From positions 2,598,001 through 2,662,000 of the forward strand of contig NZ_CP042466.1 of NCBI RefSeq assembly GCF_008330225.1: a DNA stretch of 64,000 bases. The letters are read 5' to 3'. The stretch is from Geobacter sp. FeAm09 (GTDB lineage: Bacteria; Desulfobacterota; Desulfuromonadia; Geobacterales; Pseudopelobacteraceae). A model generated the notes under the pieces. It did no database searches, was not told where the DNA came from, and saw nothing but the letters and a program-made list of their open reading frames with translations. The translations under genes were made by a program, and so were the position numbers. This document shows, piece by piece, positions 44,660 through 52,345 of this stretch (within the stretch, counting starts at the first letter, position 1; each line of letters starts with the position of its first letter).

Positions 44660-45954
44660 TTATCACCTCCGGTAAATTCTGATGCGGTAACCGATTCGAG
44701 CTTCACCAGGGCTGCCTGCCGGTCATGGAGCGCGTTCAGGTAGCCGTCGTTGACCTCGAAGAATTTTTTCTGTTCTTGAATGACCGAAAGAATACTCACT
44801 TCGCCAAGGCGATAGGCTTCCCGGGTCAGTTGCAGGTTCTCCTCAAGCTGGGGGATGATGTCGGCCCTGTAGAGGGCAAGCACCGACATGGCGTTCTGGT
44901 AGGATGCGTAGGCTGTTTCGGCCTCCCGTTCCACCGTTCCGGCAGCAGCGGCCAAACGCGTCTCACTGCTGTTCTTCTTGGCCCTGGCCTCCTGGACGCC
45001 TGCCTGGTTCCGGTCGAAAACGGGGATGGGGATCGAGAACCTGACACCAATGGTATAAGCGGTGTCTTTTCTTTCCGCGTCGCCAATCTCCATTGAGGTC
45101 GTATCGCGTTTGAACACGAGAGCTGTCGTGAGGTTGGGGACACTTTCCGCCTGGGCAAGTTGAATCTCCGCGTCTCCCCATCCTTTCTCCGCTTCCAGGA
45201 CCTTAAGATCCGGGCGGTTGGCGTGTGCCAGTTGTCTCAGATCGGCAAGCGACTTTGTCACAGGGACGCCAGGCTCCAGTTGTCCTTCGATCGCCGGCTG
45301 ACTGCCAGGCAGAAGCCCCATCAGCGTCCCGAGCCTGGCCCGGCTTTGCAGCATGGCTTTTGCCACCTCGATTCTGTTTCCTTCGCTCCGCGCCAGTTCG
45401 ACTTTGACCAGGTTCATCTCCAGTTCCGGGATGTCCCCGGCTGTCAGGCGTTCTTTGGTTACTTCGAGAAGCTGCCGATTGAGGGCTATGGAACGGTCTA
45501 TGAGAGCCAGCCGCTCTCTGGCCAGTACCGCTTCGTAGAATGCCGTCTTTACCTCGTCGCGGAGCAGCCGTTCCTGGTTCGCCAGTTGCCAGCGATAGAT
45601 ATTCAGCTCCCGCTCGGCGATGGCCAGTCGCTTGTCGCGCTTGCCGGCGAGGAGAAACTCCTGCGACAGCCCTATGGCCAGGCTGTTTTCGCTTTTGCTT
45701 CCGGTCAGGGCTCCGGTACCGGCTTCAAGGTCGAGCGTTGGGTTCGGCAGGAGACCAGCCCTGATTCGGGCGGCATCACGGATATCTTTCTCTATGCGCA
45801 GCGCTTTGAGCTCGCCGTTGTTCCGCAGCGAATACTCGATGGCCTGCGGCAATGACATGGCCGGCTCGTCTGCCCGAGCCGTGGTAACCGTCAGTACGCA
45901 GACGATTATCGGCACCAGGGGCAGAACTCCCCGTGCAAATACAGTCGTTCCCAA
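44656..45954 (-). CDS. czcC: RND outer-membrane factor (CzcC/TolC-like)
   Basis: A 432-residue TolC-family channel. Signal peptide, then the OEP repeats: SLPQAIEYSLRNNGELKALR, LRAGLLPNPTLDLEAG-like segment, and in the second half YTIGVRFSIPIPVFDRNQAG. It uses a TTG start (MGTTVFARG) supported by GGAGG six bases before. First gene of czcC-czcB-czcA-PII. A 17-bp palindrome is upstream. Confidence 0.93.
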   Translation of the reverse strand: MGTTVFARGVLPLVPIIVCVLTVTTARADEPAMSLPQAIEYSLRNNGELKALRIEKDIRDAARIRAGLLPNPTLDLEAGTGALTGSKSENSLAIGLSQEFLLAGKRDKRLAIAERELNIYRWQLANQERLLRDEVKTAFYEAVLARERLALIDRSIALNRQLLEVTKERLTAGDIPELEMNLVKVELARSEGNRIEVAKAMLQSRARLGTLMGLLPGSQPAIEGQLEPGVPVTKSLADLRQLAHANRPDLKVLEAEKGWGDAEIQLAQAESVPNLTTALVFKRDTTSMEIGDAERKDTAYTIGVRFSIPIPVFDRNQAGVQEARAKKNSSETRLAAAAGTVEREAETAYASYQNAMSVLALYRADIIPQLEENLQLTREAYRLGEVSILSVIQEQKKFFEVNDGYLNALHDRQAALVKLESVTASEFTGGDK

Positions 45955-46006
45955 TGGAACCTCCTTATTTTGTTGTGTGGAAAGGGATATGGGGTGATTA
46001 CGGACG

Positions 46007-46071
46007 CACTACGGCCTGAAGAGAAGATACAGTTATCCCTGAGTCAGGGATGGACTCCACCCGTCGTAGTG
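46007..46071 (-). promoter_or_regulatory. 17-bp palindrome within a larger dyad, upstream of czcC
   Basis: ATCCCTGA-G-TCAGGGAT (46035-46051) is a perfect palindrome, 80 bp before czcC. It is enclosed by CACTACG (46007-46013) and CGTAGTG (46065-46071). The structure sits between the stop of the 46074 gene and czcC, so it may combine a terminator stem with an operator for a metal-responsive regulator. No -35/-10 pair of MerR type is evident. Confidence 0.5.
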
Positions 46072-46073
46072 TT

Positions 46074-46442
46074 TTAGGCCAGGTTTTGCGGGGGAATAAA
46101 CTTGGAAAGAAATACTTCCGGAAGATACTGGTATGGGCCGGAGAAACGCAAACTTGAAATCATGGGGCTATAGTGTGGTGCCAATTGTGATGCCGTCAAG
46201 GGCGCGTGGCATTCGCAGTTAATGCAGGCATCACAGGCATCATAGTCCTGATGTTCTGACGACTGGCCACAAGGGTTTTGATCGGATGAAGCTAAATCCG
46301 CTTGGTTCATGACTGAGCCGTTCAATGACGTGATGGAACCTTGCATGGCGTGAGCGCTTTCATGCACACCCTGTACGGTTACGATCATCATGACCAGAAG
46401 CAGCAGTCCTGACACAAATTTTAGAGGGATGAGTTTGCGCAT
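46074..46442 (-). CDS. Small Cys-rich exported protein preceding the czc operon
   Basis: A 122-residue protein with signal peptide (LKFVSGLLLLVMMIVTVQG), a His/Met-containing mature start (VHESAHAMQGS), a Cys cluster (YDACDACINCECHAP) and a C-terminal tail FLSKFIPPQNLA. It is a relative of the protein at 38615-38944 in layout and tail. Position just upstream of czcC suggests a periplasmic metal chaperone or sensor. No family name known to me. Confidence 0.6.
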   Translation of the reverse strand: MRKLIPLKFVSGLLLLVMMIVTVQGVHESAHAMQGSITSLNGSVMNQADLASSDQNPCGQSSEHQDYDACDACINCECHAPLTASQLAPHYSPMISSLRFSGPYQYLPEVFLSKFIPPQNLA

Positions 46443-46674
46443 AACTTGTCTTTACCATAAACAATAATTGTGGAGCATGTCAAGTATCAAGATATGTGTA
46501 CAAAAGATGGTAATCACCTGACAGTTTTTCCCTTGAACGGGGTCGAAATTTGCGCTGCCAGCTTCAAGCCTTCAGCATCAGAAGGCCCGAGCAGAATATT
46601 ATTTTTATCTTTTATTTAAAATAGTTACCAACAAAGAACAGTCATTAAAAATCACCCCTGTTTCGCCTGCAACA

Positions 46675-46714
46675 GGAAACGGCCACCCGCATTGATGCGC
46701 AGGTGGCCGTTTCC
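46675..46714. other. Perfect 13-bp hairpin in a divergent intergenic region
   Basis: GGAAACGGCCACC (46675-46687) and its complement (46702-46714) form a strong stem. No gene ends near it: the flanking genes at 46442 and 46848 read away from each other. The rest of 46443-46760 is AT-rich and without a gene. Confidence 0.5.
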
Positions 46715-46760
46715 GTTCTACCCCAAGGGCCTGGAATGCGGCCTGTCGCCATTTCATAAT

Positions 46761-46826
46761 TATGTGCTTATGCACAAAAAACTTGACACCTGCTTTTGGG
46801 ATACCTAATATGTGCATAGACACATA
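46761..46826 (+). promoter_or_regulatory. Sigma-70-type promoter flanked by two matching operators
   Basis: TTGACA (46783-46788), 17 bp, TAATAT (46806-46811). Two dyads share the pattern TATGTG-N6-CACAWA: site 1 at 46761-46778 lies upstream of -35 and its core TGTGC-TTAT-GCACA is perfect; site 2 at 46809-46826 (TATGTG-N6-CACATA, perfect) overlaps -10 and the start point. Distance between the sites is 48 bp. The regulator could be the UPF0251 protein encoded in the operon. Confidence 0.75.
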
Positions 46827-46847
46827 ATGATGCCAAGGGGGTCCACA

Positions 46848-47228
46848 ATGAAAGTCTGTTTTCCCGTCCAGGAGAATCAGGGCCTGGAGAGTCAGGTGTA
46901 TGGCCACTTTGGGTCTGCACCGGGCTTTGTCGTCGTGGATATCGCCACCGGCGAGGTGGCGGCGCTCGATAACGGCGACCAGATCCACGAACATGGCGCC
47001 TGTAACCCGGTAGCAGGATTGGGTGGTCATCAGGTGGAGGCAATCGTGGTTGGCGGCATTGGCGGCGGGGCGCTGCATAAGCTCAATCGTGCCGGTATGC
47101 GCGTGTTCCAGGCGCAGGCGGGGAATATCGGCAGGAATCTCGAACTGCTGCGCAACAATGCTCTGCCGGAGTTCATGCCGGGTCACACCTGCGGCGGACA
47201 TGGGCACAGCCAAGGGTGCTCGCACTAA
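46848..47228 (+). CDS. NifX/NifB-type dinitrogenase cofactor-binding domain protein
   Basis: A 126-residue protein of the NifB/NifX/NafY fold: MKVCFPVQENQGLESQVYGH, FGSAPGFVVVDIATGE, and VEAIVVGGIGGGALHKLNRAG. The C-terminus is His/Cys-rich (CGGHGHSQGCSH), suggesting metal or Fe-S binding. No nitrogenase genes are present. Such proteins often accompany Mrp/NBP35-like ATPases in anaerobes. First gene after the two-operator promoter. Confidence 0.9.
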   Translation: MKVCFPVQENQGLESQVYGHFGSAPGFVVVDIATGEVAALDNGDQIHEHGACNPVAGLGGHQVEAIVVGGIGGGALHKLNRAGMRVFQAQAGNIGRNLELLRNNALPEFMPGHTCGGHGHSQGCSH

Positions 47229-47230
47229 GT

Positions 47231-47569
47231 ATGGCGCGGCCACGCAAGCCGAGGATCTGCACCTGCCCGCACCGTGCGGGGTATTCCGCCGTGTTCAAGC
47301 CGGCGGGAACACCACTGAAAGACATGGAAATCATCAAGCTCGACCATGACGAACTGGAAGTGCTTCATCTGTGCGACGGAGAGGGAAAAAACCAGATGGA
47401 GGCGGGAGCCTGCATGGGGGTGTCGCGCGGCACGGTTCAGCGGCTTCTGGCCAATGCGCGCTTCAAAGTGGCCCAAGCCTTGGCAGGGCACAAGGCGCTG
47501 GCGATCTCCGGCGGCACGCAGGAACATGGGGAGGCCGGCATCCCCGGTGAAAATGAGGAAGTGGAATGA
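47231..47569 (+). CDS. UPF0251/DUF134 regulator
   Basis: A 112-residue protein. N-terminal MARPRKPRICTCPHRAG provides Cys ligands, and the C-terminal half is a sigma-70-region-4-like helix-turn-helix (LDHDELEVLHLCDGEGKNQM; ACMGVSRGTVQRLLANAR). Starts two bases after the NifX-like stop, so coupled. Likely a DNA-binding regulator of this operon, perhaps reading Fe-S or molybdenum status; the family is uncharacterised. Confidence 0.88.
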   Translation: MARPRKPRICTCPHRAGYSAVFKPAGTPLKDMEIIKLDHDELEVLHLCDGEGKNQMEAGACMGVSRGTVQRLLANARFKVAQALAGHKALAISGGTQEHGEAGIPGENEEVE

Positions 47570-47624
47570 CCCGATTGTTTCGCACAGCAGTTCGCGATGA
47601 ATTACCGTACCCACTGGAGGCAGT

Positions 47625-48557
47625 ATGACGGAACAGGCAGCAACGTGTCAGCAATCGTCTTGTCAGAGTAATAATGCCGCGTTAAACGCAAAAATCGGCA
47701 GCATCAAGCATACCTTCATCGTCATGTCGGGCAAGGGCGGGGTCGGGAAAAGCACCGTTTCGGTCAATCTCGCCCTGAGCCTTTCCATGCAGGGCTTGAA
47801 AACCGGAATCCTGGATGTGGACATCCACGGTCCGAGTGTCCCGAAGATGCTGGGGCTTGCCAACGAAAAGATCAAATTCGTGGATGATCAGATCGTCCCA
47901 CAGGAAGTCTACGATGGCTTGAAGGTCATCTCCATGGGGTTTCTGCTCAACAGCAGCGAAGATGCCGTAATCCTGAGGGGACCGGCCAAGGCAGGCATCA
48001 TTCGCCAGTTTTTCGAAAATGTTGCCTGGGGCGATCTGGATTGCCTGGTCGTCGATTGCCCCCCCGGCACCGGCGACGAACCGCTTTCCGTCGTCCAGCT
48101 TCTGGATACCGCAAAAAGCAGCGCCGTCATCGTCACCACGCCGCAGCAGCTGGCAACGATCGATGTGGAAAAATCCATCGACTTTTGCCGGCAGCTCAAG
48201 CTGCCCATCAACGGGATCGTGGAGAACATGAGCGGTTTCATCTGTCCGCACTGCCACGCGGAGGCGAACATTTTCTCCGCGGGAGGCGGGTATAAACTGG
48301 CCCAGAAGTTCGTCGTCCCGTTCCTCGGCACGATTCCGATCGACCCGGATATCGCCCGAAGCGGAGATGAAGAGCGCCCCTACCTGAGCGCATATCCCAC
48401 AACCGAAACCGCCGCCAGATTCGGCGAAATCGTCGAGCGGCTGAGATCGGTTTACCTGGAATTGCGGAATAAGCCGGAAGCAGACTCATGTTGCGGCGGC
48501 AGCAAAGCGCAGCAATGTTCCGAGCCCGGGGAATGTTGCTCGGGCCAGGAGCGGTAA
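47625..48557 (+). CDS. mrp: Mrp/NBP35-type P-loop Fe-S scaffold ATPase
   Basis: A 310-residue protein. Deviant Walker A SGKGGVGKS at about 35-43, DVDIHGPSVPKMLG, and DCPPGTGDEPLSV. The bridging-cluster motif CPHC is at Cys207 and Cys210. The C-terminal tail is Cys-rich (SCCGGS, CSEPGECCSG) and there are two more Cys in the N-terminus (TCQQSSC), resembling the extra ferredoxin-like site of eukaryotic Nbp35. Assembles or transfers 4Fe-4S clusters. Confidence 0.92.
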   Translation: MTEQAATCQQSSCQSNNAALNAKIGSIKHTFIVMSGKGGVGKSTVSVNLALSLSMQGLKTGILDVDIHGPSVPKMLGLANEKIKFVDDQIVPQEVYDGLKVISMGFLLNSSEDAVILRGPAKAGIIRQFFENVAWGDLDCLVVDCPPGTGDEPLSVVQLLDTAKSSAVIVTTPQQLATIDVEKSIDFCRQLKLPINGIVENMSGFICPHCHAEANIFSAGGGYKLAQKFVVPFLGTIPIDPDIARSGDEERPYLSAYPTTETAARFGEIVERLRSVYLELRNKPEADSCCGGSKAQQCSEPGECCSGQER

Positions 48558-48569
48558 CAGACCGAAGGC

Positions 48570-49706
48570 ATGGCACGTGTACCTGCATTCACGGGACGTA
48601 CTATGGATGACGCCAGATTGGCCGACATACGGAACAATTGCACAGAATGCGGCTTGTGCGCAGATAGCTGCCACATTCTGACCGAGTCGGGGGAATCCCC
48701 TGCGGCAATGGCCGCGCGCGGGGCAACGCTGCACGAGGCCCTGAGCTGCTCGTTCTGCGGTGCCTGCGAAGCGGTCTGCCCGCAGGGGGTGGCTCCTCTG
48801 GAGCTGTTTGCCGCCAAACGGCGGGAAGCGGTCGAAAACGGCGAATTTGCCGTGGAGGAATTCCGCTACCTCTACCCGGACCGGGAACGCAACCTCATGA
48901 GCATGTACCGCGCACAGTGCGGCATCGACTACCAAGACCTGGAGGCGAGCGGTGAGGCGACGTCATGTTTTTTCCCGGGATGCAGCCTGATGACCTACTC
49001 TCCCGGGCTCACGCGGGAGGTGTTCGGGCGCCTGAAAGAGAGCGGCGTTTGCCAGGCTATCTGGACGGCCTGCTGCGGCAAGGTTCTGGACCAGCTGGGA
49101 TTGCGGCAACGGCTGCAAAACATGCAGGAACATCTGAGGAGCTTTGTCCGGGAGCACGGGATAAAACGGCTGGTCGTGGCCTGTCCGGGATGTTACCACG
49201 ACTTGGGGGAAATACTCCGGGGAAGCGGCGTGGCCATCCAGACCGTCTACGAGGTCTTGGATTTTGGCCCTGGAGAGCGTGCAGGCGGCAGACGCTGCAC
49301 GGTCCATGACGCATGCCCGGACCGCACTGCCGGGCTGTTCGGCGGCCAGGTACGCACGCTGCTGGAACAGTCCGGCTTTGCCATCACGGAAATGTCACAC
49401 ACACGGGCAAACACCATCTGCTGCGGCAGCGGTGGCCAGTTGTCCCATTTCCGCCCCGACCTGGTGGATGAGTTGGTGGAACGGCGGCGGGACGAATTTC
49501 AGCAAACGGGCGCCGACGTCCTGGTGGGGTACTGCCTGAGCTGCGTTCTGAAATACGACAGCATGCTCCCCGGCGTCCCGGTTACCCATGCCTTGAACCT
49601 GCTCCTTGAACGGGAGCCCGATTACAGGGGGGTCAAGGAACGGGCGCGCCGGATGTTCGAAGGGCCTGATGGCGAAAAGCTGTGGGAGGAGGTCATGGCC
49701 GACTGA
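48570..49706 (+). CDS. Fe-S oxidoreductase with two CCG domains (HdrD/GlpC-like)
   Basis: A 378-residue soluble protein. Two 4Fe-4S ferredoxin motifs (C24-x2-C27-x2-C30-x3-C34; C60-x2-C63-x2-C66-x3-C70) are followed by two CCG domains: CFFPGCSLMTYSPG...CCGK and CTVHDACPD...CCGSGGQ. This is the layout of heterodisulfide reductase subunit D, which passes electrons to a disulfide or similar acceptor. Starts 13 bp after mrp, so the Mrp protein may supply its clusters. A later ATG at 48603 is an alternative start. Partner and substrate unknown. Confidence 0.88.
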   Translation: MARVPAFTGRTMDDARLADIRNNCTECGLCADSCHILTESGESPAAMAARGATLHEALSCSFCGACEAVCPQGVAPLELFAAKRREAVENGEFAVEEFRYLYPDRERNLMSMYRAQCGIDYQDLEASGEATSCFFPGCSLMTYSPGLTREVFGRLKESGVCQAIWTACCGKVLDQLGLRQRLQNMQEHLRSFVREHGIKRLVVACPGCYHDLGEILRGSGVAIQTVYEVLDFGPGERAGGRRCTVHDACPDRTAGLFGGQVRTLLEQSGFAITEMSHTRANTICCGSGGQLSHFRPDLVDELVERRRDEFQQTGADVLVGYCLSCVLKYDSMLPGVPVTHALNLLLEREPDYRGVKERARRMFEGPDGEKLWEEVMAD

Positions 49707-49732
49707 AGCCGGCCTGCCTCACGGCCAAACCG

Positions 49733-50185
49733 TTACTTGTTGTGTCCCTTCCCGTGCCCTTTCCCTTTGCCCCTCCCCTGCCCTTCGTCGTCGCCGGCCG
49801 GGCGGCCGCTGAAGGTCAGGTCACCGCGCTTGAGGGCGTGGAACTCCGCAGAGCCTGGCTTGATCCCCATACTCTTGGCGATGACGCCCCACCCCTTGCC
49901 CTGGTTGGCTTTGTAGACCCTGACAACCTGCTCGGGCGGTTTTTGCGTCCATTGGCCGAGTTGGAGACACATGAACGCGTCGGCCGGTTCCCTTACCGTG
50001 TCCATGATGGTGCGGACCTGCACCAGCGGGACGCCGAACTGGGCGCTTACCTTGGCGGAAAAGCCGTTCATGTCGGCCCGCGCCTGGATATTGAGGCTGT
50101 TGAGAAAGCCGTCAAGGCCTCCTCCGGCGACCGCAACGCCGCCACAGAACATAAGCGCCAGTACGGCAAGAAATGCTCTCTTCAT
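49733..50185 (-). CDS. Exported protein with basic Gly/Lys/His tail
   Basis: A 150-residue protein with signal peptide (FLAVLALMFCGGVAVAGGG). The mature part is helical (FLNSLNIQARADMNGFSAKV; QVVRVYKANQGKGWGVIAKS) and ends with a basic repeat tail (GKGKGHGKGHNK). It faces the Fe-S gene tail to tail. The middle part (DTVREPADAFMCLQLGQWTQ) resembles a family of hypothetical exported proteins; no function assigned. Confidence 0.65.
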   Translation of the reverse strand: MKRAFLAVLALMFCGGVAVAGGGLDGFLNSLNIQARADMNGFSAKVSAQFGVPLVQVRTIMDTVREPADAFMCLQLGQWTQKPPEQVVRVYKANQGKGWGVIAKSMGIKPGSAEFHALKRGDLTFSGRPAGDDEGQGRGKGKGHGKGHNK

Positions 50186-50304
50186 CTCGTTGTCCCTCCT
50201 GTGGATAGTTGTCGTAATCCGCTGCCATTCTGCGGTTCAGTCACTCGCTCACCCTGCGCAGGCCGTAAATGGCCACCTCGGCGCTTCGCCCCGTAACCTT
50301 GAAC

Positions 50305-51093
50305 TCAGCCTCTTTCTGGGATGCCGAGGTACCTTTCGTAAGCCCGGTGGGCAGGGGTGCGCAGGTAATAGAAAAGGGTACAGAACTCAAGCCCCCCCCT
50401 GAGATAGTCCCTCCATGTGAGCTTGGACCCCTTGACATCCATCCACTGCACCAGCGGAAACTCGACCCACCGGGAACTTGCCTCCGCAGGGGAAACCCCC
50501 ATAACGATGGGGAACCGGGCGAACATTTCAACGTCGAAGGTCCAGGCCACCTTGAAGGGCGTGCCGAATACGCGCCGCACGGCCGCACTGCTCCTGAACA
50601 TCTTGGCGCCGCACTGGGTGTCGTAAACGCCGATGTCGAGCAAGAGCGATGCGCATGTGGCAAAGAGCCTGCCGCAGTAATGCCGCCAGGCGTTACGTTC
50701 AATCCTCCGGCCGAGCAGGCGCACCCGTGAGCCGATGGCGATCTCCGCACCCGTGGAATCGAGCAGCCGGCAAAAATCCCCGATGACGTCGAGGGGGGTC
50801 GCCAGATCGGCATCCCAGTACCCGACATAATCGAAAGCGCCACGAAGCGACGCGAGCATGCCCTGGCGTACCGCCTCGGCCTTGCCCGAGTTTTTTTCCA
50901 GGCTCACGACCTCCACCCGGGCCGGATTCCGTTCCTTCAGAGAGGTGAGGAGCGGCAGCGTGCCATCCGTGCTCCCATCGTCCACAAAGAGAAACGACAG
51001 GTCGCCGTTGTCATCCAGCGCCTCTTGAAAAGCCTTCGGGGCCAGCCGTGCTGCTTCATTATAGCACGGTACGATTATCCTCGTTTTTCGCAT
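50305..51093 (-). CDS. Family 2 glycosyltransferase (dolichyl-phosphate glucosyltransferase-like)
   Basis: A 262-residue GT-A enzyme. IIVPCYNEAARL, FVDDGSTDGT (metal-binding DxD region), YVGYWDADLATPLDV, and the QCGAKMFR and LVQWMDVKGSKL features of polyprenyl-phosphate glycosyltransferases. Start at 51093 overlaps the methyltransferase gene by 19 bases. Likely makes a polyprenyl-phosphate sugar donor used by the PMT-like membrane proteins at 53.8-56.9 kb; that link is inference. Confidence 0.88.
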   Translation of the reverse strand: MRKTRIIVPCYNEAARLAPKAFQEALDDNGDLSFLFVDDGSTDGTLPLLTSLKERNPARVEVVSLEKNSGKAEAVRQGMLASLRGAFDYVGYWDADLATPLDVIGDFCRLLDSTGAEIAIGSRVRLLGRRIERNAWRHYCGRLFATCASLLLDIGVYDTQCGAKMFRSSAAVRRVFGTPFKVAWTFDVEMFARFPIVMGVSPAEASSRWVEFPLVQWMDVKGSKLTWRDYLRGGLEFCTLFYYLRTPAHRAYERYLGIPERG

Positions 51094-51811
51094 AAGGCCC
51101 ATCCCGTAAGCCCGGGGATCTTTATGCCCAAACGGCTGGCTGCGATCAAAAGACTGTTGTCCCAGGCAAACACCTTGCCGAGTACCGCGGTGACGGCCTC
51201 GCCCCGGTCCCACTTCCCGACGCCATCCGATTCCTTGCCGATATGCAGGAGTTTATACAGAACAAGTTTGGGCAGCAGGAGGCTGGAAAAAAGGTAGCCG
51301 GAGGAGACGACTTCCAGCCCGCACGCCGTTGCCAGGGCAACGAGTTCCTTCAGGCTGTAGCGCCGGTAATGCCCGAGAAAGGCATCGTGCCGACCGTATA
51401 TGCACTGGAAGGCGGGGACGGTTAGCATAACCTTGCCCCCCGGGGGGCATGCCGGCCAACCATATCCGTCAGGAATTCCCGGTCGGCCGCCACATGCTCC
51501 AGCACGTCCAGGAGGAGCAGGAGATCGTACACCCCCTTTTCGGGCATTTCCCGGCAATAGCTCATCCCCCCGGCAGGGTCGGCAAGAGCGGCGATCAGTT
51601 CATCGGTGAGATTTATATCGACCGCCGTCACCTCTTTGCTCGCAAGACGGTTGAAGATATTCCCGGAGATGAAACCGTCGCCGCACCCCACATCGAGAAC
51701 GGAAATTCCCTCGAACATGACAGGGTCCAGGATCTTCTGCAAGGCCTTGAGCCGTGCGACCTCCCAGGGATGCCTTTTCCCATGGTGTATGGTGAATTCC
51801 CGTAGATCCAT
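51075..51811 (-). CDS. SAM-dependent methyltransferase, interrupted by a single-base frameshift
   Basis: Class I methyltransferase. The first frame (51811 to 51422) has VLDVGCGDGFISGNIFN (motif I) and LLLLDVLEHVAADREF. After HAP the frame shifts at the run CCCCCCGGGGGG (about 51436-51447), and the second frame resumes PPGGKVMLTVPAFQ, the usual strand before the post-motif segment, to the end at 51075. One added C restores a protein of 245 residues. The remainder includes GHYRRYSLKELVALATACG, typical of this family. Probably an error in the run rather than decay. Confidence 0.85.
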
Positions 51812-51842
51812 TCACTCCTGCCAAACCGGGCGGCGCCGGGGT

Positions 51843-52220
51843 TCAGACATTCACGATCTTGACACAACTGGCGACCTTATACGTCTCGTGCATTATCGAG
51901 CCGGGGGCGGCGCTTTTCAAGGAAATGGCGTCAACCAGCCTGACAAAGGAGTCCGCATCGAGTTCGTCGATCTTCATGCCTACGCCCGTTTCTTCGCAAT
52001 GAACCGTGCTTGCCCGCACGTTGATGGACGAATGGGGAGGATGATAGATGGTAACGTCCAACGGCAGATTCAATGGCATGTCCGGCTTCATACTGCGGGA
52101 CGTTCTGATATAGAACCCCTGGAGACTCAGATTCTCTACGGTGCCCCACACCAGGTGGTTGTTATAGGAGATTGACGCGCCATCAGAGAAATCGACCCTG
52201 GTAAAATTTCTGTTTTCCAT
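51843..52220 (-). CDS. PilZ domain protein
   Basis: A 125-residue single PilZ domain. The first signature R-x-x-x-R is at RNFTR (residues 3-7) and the second, D/N-x-S-x-x-G, at ENLSLQGFYI. It therefore likely binds cyclic di-GMP, and the position between a glycosyltransferase and envelope genes fits control of surface polysaccharide or pili. ATG at 52220 is preceded by a GGAGG site. Confidence 0.88.
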   Translation of the reverse strand: MENRNFTRVDFSDGASISYNNHLVWGTVENLSLQGFYIRTSRSMKPDMPLNLPLDVTIYHPPHSSINVRASTVHCEETGVGMKIDELDADSFVRLVDAISLKSAAPGSIMHETYKVASCVKIVNV

Positions 52221-52345
52221 GTTGCATTCCTCCGCGGATTACTCGCACATAGAGATCACCCGGCAGACCGTTTTGAGACGTGCAGGCACCAAACTAAAAG
52301 ATCCTTCATAAATAGTAAGCGCATAATGCCTTCTTGTCAAAAGTG

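Noticed and set aside
46605..47243. A 212-codon minus-strand frame across the NifX-like gene
   Set aside because: Shadow of the plus-strand gene and crosses the well-formed promoter and operators.
50241..50304. C-terminal extension of the family 2 glycosyltransferase in another frame
   Set aside because: The annotated stop gives a normal length, and no homopolymer break is present as in the three frameshifted genes.
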